From Euryarchaeota archaeon UBA62 (lineage in GTDB: Archaea; Thermoplasmatota; Poseidoniia; Poseidoniales; Thalassarchaeaceae), in assembly GCA_002502095.1 (NCBI GenBank), contig DAPJ01000005.1:163121-227120 (forward strand): a DNA stretch of 64,000 bases, given 5' to 3'. Position numbers and translations under genes: made by a program. How positions within the stretch are numbered: position 1 is the first letter of the stretch; each line of letters opens with the position of its first letter. This document shows positions 50,901 to 60,585 of the stretch, one piece after another. Under the pieces are notes generated by a model. It was not told where the DNA came from. It did not search any database and saw only the letters and a program-made list of their open reading frames with translations.

Positions 50901-53235
50901 CCTCTCTAATTATTACCGAGCCATCCATCTGGCGATGTTTTGTCATAATCGCCTCTGCCTTCTGCTGGAATTGCTTCGGACTAACTTCCTCAGCGCCGAT
51001 TCTTCTAGGATTCAGCATACTCCTGGATGATACTTCCCTGAACCTCTTTGAGAACAGTTGGGAATCCATCATATATCTCTGGAGTATTTCCTCGCTAGTG
51101 TCATTCCTAAATACCTCTGGAATCTTAGAAATTTCAACCTCATGGCTCAATTTTGCCATAAAACCATTCTCGTCAAATGAAAGCTCGTGAATGATTATAT
51201 TTTCTTTAGAGGCGATTCCAGCGAAGAGATATCCCAAGGCCAGGTTGAATGCTCTTCCTCTGCAGGTAGTCACAACATAAGTCGGCAGAGGGGATTCTAC
51301 CTGCTCGATAAGTATCCTGTCATTAGAAGGAACTTGGAACGTTGTAGCAACATGCTCGTCGAGGAACTGTTTCAGTGCCAATGCCACGGGCCTGTTGAGC
51401 TGTAATGCTTCTGTCAGGATTGGCTCATAATCGGTTGCCATTCTTGCGCCTACAGAAATCTTACTCAGTAGTCTGAGGACAGCCTGACTTAATTCATGTG
51501 TACGACTGTTTGCCTCGCCTGTCCATGAGGGTATTGTTGGCCTGTATCCGGTTGCAGGAGTGACATTTACCCTGGTCCCCCTCACACTAGCTACCCTGTA
51601 GGTGGATCCTCCCAATAGGAATACGTCTCCGTTCCTTAGACTTGAAACGAAGGAGGATGAGAGCTGTCCCACCAAAGTTCCGTCTCCAGTGAAAACCAAG
51701 TAACTGTTATCTGGTGCAATAGTTCCTATATTGGTGTAGTATATCATCTGCGCAAATCCACGCTTTCCGAATCTATTATCTTCCCAGTCAAGCCAGACTC
51801 TTCTTTCCTCGTCAAGCATGTCCAGAACTTCGATATAATCATCGTAAGGAAGTGCCTTGTATGGCCATGATGATGTTACAAGAGAGTAGGCATCATCGAT
51901 ATCCCACTCCTTGATAATAGTGAGGCCGATTAGGAATTGTGCCAGAACATCGAGTGAATTCTGAGGGAATTTTAGTAAATCCATTTCTCCCTCCAAGATA
52001 GCCATTTGCAATGCAACGAGTTCCATCAGGTCATGGGGCGAGGTAGGTAGGAACCTAGCTCTTGGTAGTCCACCTACCTGATGTCCTGCTCTACCTATTC
52101 TCTGAAGGGCCGTTGCGATTGACCCCGGTGATCCAACTTGAATGACTAAATCCACCGAACCGATATCTATACCCATTTCAAGGCTGGACGAAGAAACAAC
52201 ACATCTCAGTAATCCATTCTTTAGCTTGCTTTCCACATCAAGTCTGATTGCCTTATCCATTGAACCGTGATGTCCCTCTACACCTTCCATACCGGCGATC
52301 TTCAATCTCTGCACTACTGTCTCAGTCATATTCCTAGTGTTGACGAAAACCAACGTAGTGGTGTGAGCCTCGGCTAATTCTTTGATTCTGTCTACATTGT
52401 GATCTAAAATTTCCTTAACTGGAATAGAGCTGAATCTGGGAGTTGGGAGAATTATGTCCAAGTCGAGCTCCCTGTCTCCTGAGATTTTCGCTATGGCGAC
52501 CTTTTGAGGCTCTGCGTCGGTTTCCCTTGAATCGCTAGCAACTAGAAATTCAGCCACCGCATCTAGAGGCTCCATGGTCGCGCTGATGCCGATTCTCTGG
52601 ACGTCGGACGATACTACAGTATCCATAAGAGCCATACTTAGAGACAGATGAGTGCCTCTTTTTGTGGGGACTAATGAATGCATTTCGTCAATTATGAGCC
52701 ATTTCATTTGATCCAAAATTGGTCTAAACCTCTTGGAAGCAAGTCCCAATCCTAGTGACTCGGGTGTTGTAATCAATATATGGGGGGGTTTTCTAAGCAT
52801 TTTCTCCCTCTCGCTCTGAGGGGTATCTCCCGTTCTCAGTCCAACTTTGATTTCCTTGGCTCTGCTTGGGAGAAATCTCTCCTTGATTTCGCTCAGGGGG
52901 CCGAGAAGATTCTTTTCGATATCATTGGCAAGGGCCTTGATTGGAGATATGTATACGCACTGGACCGAATCTGGGAGAGTCCCGTCAAGAGAACCACGTA
53001 CTAAATCATCTATTATCGTGAGGAATGCTGTAAGGGTTTTTCCAGAGCCAGTCGGTGAACAAAGTAAGAGGTGCTCTCCCTTCAGAATTCTTGGAATGGC
53101 TACCTTTTGTGGCTCTGTGAAGTCGGGAAATTTGTCCATAAACCAATTTCTAACCGGTGGACATAGTCTCTCTAGGAGCTCTTCAGTCTCCATTCTGTCC
53201 TCTACATACTCGATTTCAGGCATTTTTTGTTGCAC
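47935..53235 (-). CDS. lhr: Lhr-type superfamily 2 helicase, very long form
   Basis: An SF2 DNA/RNA helicase of 1766 residues. The core has Walker A SPTGSGKT near residue 60, DEMH (motif II, in LIIDEMHSL), SATM (motif III) and QRIGRAGHQVGGLPRARF (motif VI), followed by the Lhr winged-helix and beta-barrel domains to about residue 900. The remaining ~850 residues contain several winged-helix-like segments and resemble the C-terminal region of long bacterial Lhr, which is related to DNA glycosylases of the AlkZ type. Archaeal Lhr-core proteins are usually 850-950 residues. The frame opens with GTG 53235; ATG four codons later (53223), nine bases after AGGTG, may be the start. No frameshift is seen. 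Confidence 0.93.
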   Translation of the reverse strand: MQQKMPEIEYVEDRMETEELLERLCPPVRNWFMDKFPDFTEPQKVAIPRILKGEHLLLCSPTGSGKTLTAFLTIIDDLVRGSLDGTLPDSVQCVYISPIKALANDIEKNLLGPLSEIKERFLPSRAKEIKVGLRTGDTPQSEREKMLRKPPHILITTPESLGLGLASKRFRPILDQMKWLIIDEMHSLVPTKRGTHLSLSMALMDTVVSSDVQRIGISATMEPLDAVAEFLVASDSRETDAEPQKVAIAKISGDRELDLDIILPTPRFSSIPVKEILDHNVDRIKELAEAHTTTLVFVNTRNMTETVVQRLKIAGMEGVEGHHGSMDKAIRLDVESKLKNGLLRCVVSSSSLEMGIDIGSVDLVIQVGSPGSIATALQRIGRAGHQVGGLPRARFLPTSPHDLMELVALQMAILEGEMDLLKFPQNSLDVLAQFLIGLTIIKEWDIDDAYSLVTSSWPYKALPYDDYIEVLDMLDEERRVWLDWEDNRFGKRGFAQMIYYTNIGTIAPDNSYLVFTGDGTLVGQLSSSFVSSLRNGDVFLLGGSTYRVASVRGTRVNVTPATGYRPTIPSWTGEANSRTHELSQAVLRLLSKISVGARMATDYEPILTEALQLNRPVALALKQFLDEHVATTFQVPSNDRILIEQVESPLPTYVVTTCRGRAFNLALGYLFAGIASKENIIIHELSFDENGFMAKLSHEVEISKIPEVFRNDTSEEILQRYMMDSQLFSKRFREVSSRSMLNPRRIGAEEVSPKQFQQKAEAIMTKHRQMDGSVIIREAMSEILNGDLDMEQLRSFISRMDSEDVRIVHRRVKMPSPLGMTLFMSAFEDLLSLRTRAYLIKDVDPEILRRLLGARSLATDLDKEMISEYYQSKVATPKNAIDLLRLMDMGGGLERSLTNPLYNSKLNGIEIPVIRQWVHELAERGLITKVRNTNHEQIDDKWFSIRMAGVHGTLGCLAVAGASEMEDLRALYTGGLTYEIAEDFSGATPSKWASSSLSDPLDCLRLKLLDMLGSEGPQTLDQLSDRLPFPVGQVESVLQELEMRNLVSIGFFTQTDEGEFILRVDEYRITGGSVEVVDYRTLQTLLLQKSFTEFSEPSEAIKSLALIQRRDELLHRVRNFRFRDWKDFKHDSDVYNGRLLHNRVGYTTLDQIPMLLGLRSEPWLGSLEEEILEKIPEDGITRTELLSEYPRGKENQHIQKSIKRAISNLERQLVVAKQYLDVPNRKRSIALFRRIHGVVEPLDFPEALAQLIAKIGPVRLHTLRFFVSRPVEELAEVLRELENEGTICRVVALQPDPTDYYSSHVDAERLLSPLAEDRKMRILAQSDPFCSRFIQEVRMILKQGWYHPVFKGVDPIGRILMFVVNDYLEIKDVNIPHSYLDEFKDTFNELLENYRDRLVDVSVMHSFNGVPVHDCDDNIQGILSDLGFVSMGDGERYIRGGIVEPRPRNEVNRLLFHTHNIHQISRWENETHALKEIDELRDDFALRGRCEMFRVDLQSMAATEQLHQGTNLRGHQVWARLPHFQRLLAIRNAPPNDDDFGVLEFFRNHNDPSVFMERLAMRRAEFRKLISPLVRSGHLVQDYRGGFKTVESLQSSDLWSIKRKYLRELVEEYPVISMKQLERLAGTPFSPEEISDVLHEFEEDGTLIKGFLVDDQHDISWGRKEILDSKQIPKTRDLVIPPSDPLIHYFGSILRERFGFGSAYLVFHKEEPIAAFKANTRNSTIEVTDFVGDSDLEKEALRVMKEFAWEHQMPLTGELYEKLRSR

Positions 53236-53366
53236 CTATCACTCGGTTGGGCTACCTATGAGTACATCAATGCTTCTCTAAGAACCTCATTAAAGACTGT
53301 TAATGGCATTATCAATAACCCTACGGTACGTACATCCATAGCCCATTCGCAAGGATGGCTTGAAAG

Positions 53367-55115
53367 ATGGGTGGCCAAGTCGGAGATACGATGCCAGAAT
53401 CAAGGAGGCTGGACAGGCTCACATCAATGATGAGGAGGCGTGGCATAGTTTTCCCCTCCTTTGAGATATACGGAGGAGTAGCTGGCTTGGTAGATTATGG
53501 ACCCGTTGGGGCCACAATTAAGCGAAAGGTTATCGAAAGTTGGATTGATCACTGGACTTCTTGGGGAGATATTGTAGAGGTTGATTCTCCAACGATCACT
53601 CCTAAGTCGGTCTTAGTTGCCAGTGGCCATGTAGGAGAGTTCAATGACTACATGTCTGAATGCTTATCCTGTAATTCGGCATTTAGAAGCGATCACTTGA
53701 TTGAGGGATTGCATGAGAATCCTGATTCACTTAGCGGTGAAGAGCTAGACTCGGTAATTTCTTCTAACAATATTTCTTGCCCTAAATGCGGTGAGTCCGA
53801 CTGGTCCAATGCACGCCCCATGAATCTGATGTTCCCGACAACGATAGGTGCTATGAGCAGTGGTAGGGAGGCGTACATGAGACCTGAAACCGCACAAGGA
53901 ATGTTCATGCTATATCCTTCATTATATCGCCATTTCAAGCAGAAATTACCATTCGGGGCAGTTCAAACTGGCAGAGGATATAGGAATGAAATCAGTCCAA
54001 GACAAGGCATGATTAGACTAAGGGAGTTTAACATGGCTGAACTGGAGTACTTCATAGATCCTGAAGACCCACCAGGGAGAAATGAACTGGGTGAAAATGA
54101 AGGTACTATGGTTGAGATGATATCAGACCCAGAAGGAGAATATCCGGGGAAACATAGAATTTCTTTTCGAGATGCATTAGATAGGGGAATAGTCAGACAC
54201 CCAACTGTTGCATCTTTCCTTGAAAGAACCTATGATTTCCTCATCAAAATTGGGATTGATGGAGGTAAGATCAGATTTAGGCAGCATGCTGGTTCGGAAA
54301 TGGCACATTATGCATCGGATTGTTGGGACTGTGAGATACTAGGCGAGTATGGTTGGATAGAGTGCGTAGGTATCGCTAACAGGACCTGCCATGACTTGGA
54401 ATCCCACGAGGCCCATTCGGGAACTAACCTTCTAAGGGCGTGGAGGCAATTTGAAACCCCAAGAAAGGTATCGAAAGAAGTTCTATCTCCTAATGGTTCC
54501 GTTATTGGGCCAATATTCAGGCAGAGAGCCGGTGAAGTAGTATCTGCAATCAACGAGCTGGTGGGTACGCCTTCATCCATGCCATTCATACTAAGTCTAG
54601 AAGATGGTTCTGAAGTGGAGATAACATCCGAGATGGTTACTCTGAAGAAAGAAGAGGGGAATGTGCATGGAGAATGGTTCACTCCTCATGTGATAGAGCC
54701 CGCGTTCGGTATAGATAGGATAATCTGGCATGTTCTGGATCATGCTTTTGCTGAGGATGGAAAAGATTCAGAGGATTACGTGACGCTTAGACTGAATGAG
54801 AAAGTGTGTCCTTATGATGTCTCAATCCTGCCACTCTTCGACAAGGACGGGATGGACGATCTAGCTGAGTCCTTACTTTCGGAAGTACTTGATATACGAG
54901 GAATTCAAGTAAATCTTGACTCTACTGGCTCTATTGGAAAGAGATACGCCAGAGCTGATGAGATAGGAGTACCATGGGCTGTCACTGTGGATCACTCGAG
55001 CTTGGAGGATGGGACAGTCACTGTAAGGAACAGAGACAACCAACAACAGATCAGGGTTGCTACTGAGAAATTGATTAGTCACATAGAAAATAGGGACATC
55101 TCATCTCTTTTCTGA
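53367..55115 (+). CDS. glyS: Glycyl-tRNA synthetase (dimeric class II type)
   Basis: The archaeal/eukaryotic alpha2-type GlyRS, 582 residues. It has RRRGIVFPSFEIYGGVAGLVDYGPVGA at the N-terminus (seen in part), a zinc site formed by CLSCNSAF and CPKCGES, MRPETAQGMFMLYPSL (motif 2 region), RGYRNEISPRQGMIRLREF, EPAFGIDRIIWHVLDHA (motif 3) and an anticodon-binding domain at the C-terminus. The start may be ATG 53367 or ATG 53391. It diverges from lhr across 131 bp, the largest intergenic gap in the window, which shows AT-rich patches but no clear additional feature. Confidence 0.95.
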   Translation: MGGQVGDTMPESRRLDRLTSMMRRRGIVFPSFEIYGGVAGLVDYGPVGATIKRKVIESWIDHWTSWGDIVEVDSPTITPKSVLVASGHVGEFNDYMSECLSCNSAFRSDHLIEGLHENPDSLSGEELDSVISSNNISCPKCGESDWSNARPMNLMFPTTIGAMSSGREAYMRPETAQGMFMLYPSLYRHFKQKLPFGAVQTGRGYRNEISPRQGMIRLREFNMAELEYFIDPEDPPGRNELGENEGTMVEMISDPEGEYPGKHRISFRDALDRGIVRHPTVASFLERTYDFLIKIGIDGGKIRFRQHAGSEMAHYASDCWDCEILGEYGWIECVGIANRTCHDLESHEAHSGTNLLRAWRQFETPRKVSKEVLSPNGSVIGPIFRQRAGEVVSAINELVGTPSSMPFILSLEDGSEVEITSEMVTLKKEEGNVHGEWFTPHVIEPAFGIDRIIWHVLDHAFAEDGKDSEDYVTLRLNEKVCPYDVSILPLFDKDGMDDLAESLLSEVLDIRGIQVNLDSTGSIGKRYARADEIGVPWAVTVDHSSLEDGTVTVRNRDNQQQIRVATEKLISHIENRDISSLF

Positions 55116-55161
55116 CTCCCAATCTTCATGGAGTCCCGACTAGACGGCAAACGTGTCTGCT

Positions 55162-56658
55162 ATGGGAGAGAGTGAGGATTGGGCCGAGAAATACCGCCCC
55201 GAAAGCATCCGCGAGATGGAGGGTAACGAGGCTCAGGTTAGATCCATTAGACAATGGCTGGACACATGGTCGACCGGGAAAATACCAAAAAAGAGGGGAG
55301 TCTTACTTTCTGGCCCTCCAGGGGTAGGAAAAACAACTATCGCCAGGGCCGTAGCCAAGGAGATGGGATGGGCAATTATCGAGCTTAACGCATCCGAGGA
55401 GAGAAACGCAGCCTCCATCAGAAAGGCCGCGACCAGAGGTTCACAACACATTTCTCTGGATCTATTCTCAGGAGACTCCAAGCCTGATGGGAAGACGATA
55501 ATCCTCTTAGACGAGGTGGATCATCTCGCAGGTGGATTTTCAAAAATATCAGAAGATAGGATTGGAAAGTCGATTTCCTCGGATGACGAGACGAAGAGCA
55601 TCTCAGGTGACTCAGGAGGAAAGGCCGAGTTGATGCACCTGCTTTCAGTTACTATGCAACCCGTAATTATGACATGTAATGATCCAATGAGGCTCTGGGG
55701 AGGAGGCAGAGGATGGAGGATGAACAGAGACAGGGTCCTCAGATTATCCGATATGGTACAATTCAAGAGGGTTAACAGTGGGGACATGCGGAAAATAGCT
55801 TACAGGATTCTTGATGGAGAGGGGCTATCTATTGACCCTGGGGCGTTAGAAGAGTTGACTGCTGGAAATCCGGGTGACCTCAGGGCGCTAGTGAGGGATT
55901 TGCAGGCTGTTTCCTCGATAGTGGAAGGGCATATCACCATAGACCATGTCAAGGGACTCGGAGAGGTGTCTGTAAGAGACTCCCAGATTGATGTATTCAG
56001 GGCCATGAAAGAGATATACTCGAGTAAGAATGGCTCTAAGGCGTCAGAGATTCTCAGGAATAGCGACAAGGATCCCGATCAGATGCTTGCTTGGTTCTCG
56101 TGGAATAATCAATCTGTCTTCGATTCGTCTGGCCTTGCTTCTATCAGTACTGCGATGCAGCTAGCTGATAGGTCTCTGGCAACCAAGTTCACAAATCGTG
56201 CATTCCGGTCTTGGTACTGGGGATCCGCTCTGACCTCTCAAGCTGCGGTTTCTCAGACCCCGATTACCACTGATCCTTATCTGGGATACCCCGACTTTCT
56301 AAGGAGGGGGTCTGAGTCTTGGAGGAGCGTTAATGTTGTCACTACTATGTCGGAGATTGTTTCTACCAGTAAATCATCATTCAGGGAGGAGTTGTGGCCA
56401 CTTTTGCTGGCTGTCCACGATGATTCACTGGGTGGAGATCCCGACGATTTCAGTATCTCTAAGAAGATGGGACTGGGTGTTGAGGAGCATCTTTCTCTGC
56501 ACGGCATATCCAAGAGTAGCAGAAAGGGGAAGTTGATTTTGAAGAAGTACGACGATCAAGAGAAATTATCTGAGCCACTTCCCTCTCCGCCACCAGAAGA
56601 GGCAGAAGAGGAGAAAACACCTACTAAAGGCAAACAATTCACACTTGACTCATTCTAG
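55162..56658 (+). CDS. rfcL: Replication factor C large subunit
   Basis: The large subunit of the clamp loader that places PCNA on DNA. The 498-residue protein starts with WAEKYRPESIREMEGNEAQ, has Walker A GPPGVGKTTIARAVA, Walker B IILLDEVDHL and a long C-terminal collar domain. The tail ends KGKQFTLDSF: QFTLDSF fits the PCNA-interacting (PIP) box. ATG 55162 is used; a GTG three codons earlier (55153) is possible. Its TAG stop overlaps the stop of trkH (CTAG at 56655-56658). Confidence 0.95.
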   Translation: MGESEDWAEKYRPESIREMEGNEAQVRSIRQWLDTWSTGKIPKKRGVLLSGPPGVGKTTIARAVAKEMGWAIIELNASEERNAASIRKAATRGSQHISLDLFSGDSKPDGKTIILLDEVDHLAGGFSKISEDRIGKSISSDDETKSISGDSGGKAELMHLLSVTMQPVIMTCNDPMRLWGGGRGWRMNRDRVLRLSDMVQFKRVNSGDMRKIAYRILDGEGLSIDPGALEELTAGNPGDLRALVRDLQAVSSIVEGHITIDHVKGLGEVSVRDSQIDVFRAMKEIYSSKNGSKASEILRNSDKDPDQMLAWFSWNNQSVFDSSGLASISTAMQLADRSLATKFTNRAFRSWYWGSALTSQAAVSQTPITTDPYLGYPDFLRRGSESWRSVNVVTTMSEIVSTSKSSFREELWPLLLAVHDDSLGGDPDDFSISKKMGLGVEEHLSLHGISKSSRKGKLILKKYDDQEKLSEPLPSPPPEEAEEEKTPTKGKQFTLDSF

Positions 56659-58223
56659 ACGTCACTTCGCCATGTCTTTGGGTGTAACAAAACCAAGACG
56701 GTTAGCAACTCTAGCCTCCCAAGCCACATCAACAGTGATGCCACTATCAAAGACGGTTCGCCTAGTGCCGCCCAAGTCGCAGTCGGGCCGAACGCACCTA
56801 AAGCTGGACCTGTATTTCCAAGGAGGGACAGGGAAACGGAAAGAACATCGGTCATATCCAAAGATGGCTCCAACAATGAGAATGCCAATATCGACGCTGT
56901 AACAAGAACAGTCCAAGAGCTTAGCATTCCAAGTACTGTCCATATCCTCTTCTCATCAATGACTTCATCGTTGAATCTGATTGCAACAACTTTCCTAGGT
57001 TGGATGATCTTCAATATTTCTCTTTTTGATAGCTCGAAGGCGATTCTAATTCTTAGTACCTTGAGGCCACCACCCGTAGATCCAGCAGTCGCCCCTATTA
57101 TCATCAACAATAGTAAAACAAATTGACTGAATAGTGGCCATGTAGCGAAATCTGCTGAAGAGTACCCCGTACTAGAAATAGAAATAGCTTGGAACATCGA
57201 ATGTCTTATCGTTTCTAAGAACCCCAAATCTTGCGATCCCGCACTGTATATGTTGAAGGCCATAGCAATCCATGCAACAATTAGGATGAATAGATAGCTC
57301 CGGACTTCACCGTCTTTGAAAGCCTCTTTTGATTTGCCTACTAGAACTAGATGGAGGAGGCTGAAGTTGATACAGGTGAGGACCATAAATACCATCAGGA
57401 TGACCTCGATCCTGGCCGAGCTGAAGGCCATAACCCCTCCATCAGTAGTACCGAAACCGCCTGAGGATAGTGTAGTCAAGGCATAATTAACAGAGTCGAA
57501 AACACTCATTTCGCCTATGAACCTAAGCAAGACCATCTCAATTATTGTGAGGACTATGTATATCGCCCATAGTCTCCTTGCCGTGGATTGCAGAGAGGGT
57601 CCCAACCTGGAAAGAGAGGGCCCAGTGAGCTCGGCCCTAGCCAATGACATCCCGCCTCCAAGGGCCTGAGAAAGTATGAGGAGTCCTAGCATGATTACCC
57701 CCATTCCTCCCAGCCATTGGGTGAGTGATCTCCAGAGTATCAGACTCTGCGGTTGAGAACTGATACAATCTGTTCCCTCAAGGCATCGTGGACTTGTTGA
57801 GTGGTCTATCACAGTAGATCCTGTAGTGGTAAACCCTGACATTGACTCGAACCATGAATGAATAGCCCCAGAGAAGACGTCAGCTACTGCGACGGATTCC
57901 ATCGATAGATCAGCAGGCCCGTAGAAAACACCTCCTAGCCAATATGGCAATGCACCCAGAACCACAACAGGAATCCAACCTAGAGCTACAGAGGCGAAGG
58001 CTTCACGATCTCTGAGTCTGGAGGCAGTGTCGGCCCCTCTGGCTAACGAAACTAGACCCTGTCCGACAAATGCGGCTAAAATTAGAGGGATTAGATACGT
58101 CCTAGCTGCGAACTCATATCCCTCAGAATGCAAGTAGCAACTGTATGCGGCCACCAAAGCTAGAGGTAGTGCGACTAGTCTAATTGTCCATCCCAGGACA
58201 AAACCGACGACATCCCAGCGCAT
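56655..58223 (-). CDS. trkH: Potassium uptake channel subunit TrkH
   Basis: A 522-residue TrkH/KtrB-type K+ transporter. All four pore-loop filter segments can be found: SMSGFTTTGSTV, TLSSGGFGTTDGG, SISSTGYSSADFA and SLLGNTGPALGAF, each with the filter glycine. About ten membrane segments are present. ATG 58223 starts 2 bp after the trkA stop, so trkA-trkH are an operon. The regulated pair should bring in K+ under control of nucleotide binding by TrkA. Confidence 0.95.
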   Translation of the reverse strand: MRWDVVGFVLGWTIRLVALPLALVAAYSCYLHSEGYEFAARTYLIPLILAAFVGQGLVSLARGADTASRLRDREAFASVALGWIPVVVLGALPYWLGGVFYGPADLSMESVAVADVFSGAIHSWFESMSGFTTTGSTVIDHSTSPRCLEGTDCISSQPQSLILWRSLTQWLGGMGVIMLGLLILSQALGGGMSLARAELTGPSLSRLGPSLQSTARRLWAIYIVLTIIEMVLLRFIGEMSVFDSVNYALTTLSSGGFGTTDGGVMAFSSARIEVILMVFMVLTCINFSLLHLVLVGKSKEAFKDGEVRSYLFILIVAWIAMAFNIYSAGSQDLGFLETIRHSMFQAISISSTGYSSADFATWPLFSQFVLLLLMIIGATAGSTGGGLKVLRIRIAFELSKREILKIIQPRKVVAIRFNDEVIDEKRIWTVLGMLSSWTVLVTASILAFSLLEPSLDMTDVLSVSLSLLGNTGPALGAFGPTATWAALGEPSLIVASLLMWLGRLELLTVLVLLHPKTWRSDV

Positions 58224-58225
58224 GG

Positions 58226-59644
58226 TTAGCTCCCTAAGATCTTCTCTAGTTTCTTCAAATCGTCTTTCAGCAGGAGTATGTACAACCTATCTCCAAGTAA
58301 TATGGTATCAACTTCATTGGGATCGAGGACTGAAACCTTTCCATCGAAGTCCTCCCTGTCTATCATGGCAATTCTTGCTCCGAATTTTGACTCGATCTTG
58401 GATATAGACCATCCCTCGATACCCTGCTCTGCTTTTACTTCGGCTGAAATGGAGATTACTTCTGGCACGTTTGGTATGACTTGGAACGTTCCTGGGACAT
58501 TCATGTGGATGGATTTCAAAATTCCAGTTACTACAACCTGCCTTCTGCTGACCGGGTTTATTGAGCCAATCCTCTGGACTGCATCTACGAGAGCACGATC
58601 CCTTAGGACGAGCCCTGTCCTCAATACGCCCTTATCCTTAGCTCTCATCGATATAGCGATGTTTAGATTGTCGTCTTCTAGAGCGGCCACAGCGATATCA
58701 TGGCTATGGATGTCGAGCTCCCTGAGAAGATCCTCATCCTGGGGATCTCCATGTATTACATCGAGCCTCTTGCTATTTCCTACGCTAGATCCTACTAATT
58801 CATTGGCCAAGTCTAGCTCTGGCTCTATTACTACGACACTGTGCCCTCTTCTCAGGTAGTAATCTGATAGTCTAACTCCGAACTGACTGGCGCCAAAAAC
58901 TGCTATCTGTGCCTTCTCCTTGAGTTCGGGGTCAGACTTTCCAACGCTTCTGGTTATCTGAGAGAACTGATCAGTTGAATTGGAAACGAAAACTAAGATA
59001 TCACCCGGCTCGATTATTTCATCACCCTTGCTAAGTGCCCCCTTTTCATCGGACTTTTTTATGGAGTAAATTGAGGGCATCCCGGCGAAGATGCCTCCGA
59101 CCTCTCCTGTGGTGGTCCCGATTAATGCAGATGAGTTTGTAACCTCGGTAGATGCGATCCACGATGACTCTCCAAGGGGAAGAATCTCATCTATTGAAGG
59201 AGCCAAGAGACTAGCGGCAAGTTGGCCGACTATCTCATCTGCGGCGCTGACAATATGATCTGCCCTAGTCCAGTTACTGAGAGGCCCCGCTCCCCTAGAT
59301 GGGTGCTCTAATCCTGGATCATGGATATTGGCAATAGTCCTCAGCCCAGTGGCGTTTCTTTCGCCCACTAGTTCGCTGTAGACCTTCTTGGCGAATGAGC
59401 ACCCTAGTAAGTTAATCATATCGTCATTGGTAGCCATTATGAAAATCTCGGCATCGCTAATTCCCGCCCTCATCAGAGAATCCCTGGATAGTGCGCTCCC
59501 AGTAATCAAAAGGCAATCCAAATATTGTGACTCATTGATGGCTGATGGGTCGGGATCAATCAAGGCGACGCTTCTTCGCTCTTGGCGGAGAGCTGCCGCC
59601 ACGCCTCTACCGACCTCTCCGGCCCCAGCAATGATGACTCTCAT
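58226..59644 (-). CDS. trkA: Potassium uptake regulator TrkA
   Basis: A 472-residue cytoplasmic gating protein with two RCK units. The first Rossmann motif is VIIAGAGEVGRGVA at the N-terminus and the second is AVFGASQFGVRLSDYY near residue 245, each followed by a TrkA-C domain (second one near 390-472). It binds NAD(H) or ATP and controls the TrkH channel, whose gene follows by 2 bp. ATG 59644 is a clear start. The 79 bp before it contain AT-rich ATAAATCCTCAATATA (59697-59712), a possible promoter. Confidence 0.95.
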   Translation of the reverse strand: MRVIIAGAGEVGRGVAAALRQERRSVALIDPDPSAINESQYLDCLLITGSALSRDSLMRAGISDAEIFIMATNDDMINLLGCSFAKKVYSELVGERNATGLRTIANIHDPGLEHPSRGAGPLSNWTRADHIVSAADEIVGQLAASLLAPSIDEILPLGESSWIASTEVTNSSALIGTTTGEVGGIFAGMPSIYSIKKSDEKGALSKGDEIIEPGDILVFVSNSTDQFSQITRSVGKSDPELKEKAQIAVFGASQFGVRLSDYYLRRGHSVVVIEPELDLANELVGSSVGNSKRLDVIHGDPQDEDLLRELDIHSHDIAVAALEDDNLNIAISMRAKDKGVLRTGLVLRDRALVDAVQRIGSINPVSRRQVVVTGILKSIHMNVPGTFQVIPNVPEVISISAEVKAEQGIEGWSISKIESKFGARIAMIDREDFDGKVSVLDPNEVDTILLGDRLYILLLKDDLKKLEKILGS

Positions 59645-59723
59645 TGGACCACACCCTTGGACGGATGAATATAATCATGCGCCATACGTATGTCCGATAA
59701 ATCCTCAATATAGGGTTTATTGG

Positions 59724-60509
59724 CTATTCTTGCTCATCAATCATTGATCCACGTGTCCTAGAGCTAGAAGCGATTCTGTGACGCTCTGACTGTCTAGTTG
59801 TCCTTCTATAGGCTTGTCTGGCTGCTGGTGTGAGTCCAGAAGGTAGCCATCTCTCTTGCGAAGGGGCCCATGCAGCTACAATTGCAGTTAATGGAGCGAC
59901 AAGTATCAGAGGGGTGTATATTGAAAGAATAAGGGAAATCAACAGTGTCGCCCTGAGTATAGAGGTAGAGAAGAAGGGGCCCAACCTTCTAGGCTCCAGA
60001 ATCATCGCACCTTGATACGCGGAAAGAACTGCGTGCCCCGTGCAGGCGGTTACTGATATCAGTAGGCAGATAGCTACTGAATACATGGAAAATCCAGAAA
60101 AGGATGAGTTCAGTTCTTCGTCGAATAGCCTGAATGCCAGAACAGATGATTGCATAGCACCGATTCCGAGCCCCAAAGTCCACCCGAACGGAGGAGATGC
60201 CCTCAATGCAACATTTCTTGGCCTCCCCAGTAGGAAAAGAACGAACGCAGACTCGCATATTGCAATAAGAAGCGCATACGAGCTGGCCGTGATAATATTC
60301 ACCTGCTCGGTAATGATTCCTGAGAGTATCAGAGTATCGGCTGCTGAGGCCAATAACATACCCGAGACGATGCCATAGAGTAGGTATTTGACTGAGCCTG
60401 ATAGGTCGAAGAAACCTGTCATCCTAGCGATAGACCCCCTCCATCCAATGAAAACGCCGATTATGCCGATAGCGAAAGCGGCTTGGGTTTGCCACATACC
60501 GGTAGCCAT
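59724..60509 (-). CDS. Multi-pass membrane protein of unknown function
   Basis: About 261 residues with seven or so hydrophobic segments and a basic, Arg/Ser-rich C-terminal tail (about 215-261). A glycine-histidine element CTGHAVLSAYQGAM near residue 160 is the only notable polar motif inside the membrane region. It could hint at a metal or enzyme site of the intramembrane-protease type, but I have no firm family. I use ATG 60509; a TTG 15 codons upstream (60554) is also open but would run into the srp54 upstream region. The tail ends 79 bp before trkA. Confidence 0.65.
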   Translation of the reverse strand: MATGMWQTQAAFAIGIIGVFIGWRGSIARMTGFFDLSGSVKYLLYGIVSGMLLASAADTLILSGIITEQVNIITASSYALLIAICESAFVLFLLGRPRNVALRASPPFGWTLGLGIGAMQSSVLAFRLFDEELNSSFSGFSMYSVAICLLISVTACTGHAVLSAYQGAMILEPRRLGPFFSTSILRATLLISLILSIYTPLILVAPLTAIVAAWAPSQERWLPSGLTPAARQAYRRTTRQSERHRIASSSRTRGSMIDEQE

Positions 60510-60585
60510 GCTACGCCATGGCACTGGGCATTTGAGTCCATCTGCCTCGGACAATGTTCAAACCACCCTATCGGGACCCGCATAC

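Noticed and set aside
53236..53366. Small RNA or extra gene in the lhr-glyS gap
   Set aside because: The 131 bp hold AT-rich patches but no tRNA-like fold or open frame that I can support.
60388..60585. 66-codon upstream extension of srp54
   Set aside because: Not SRP54-like and antisense to the membrane protein gene; ATG 60586 gives the standard start.
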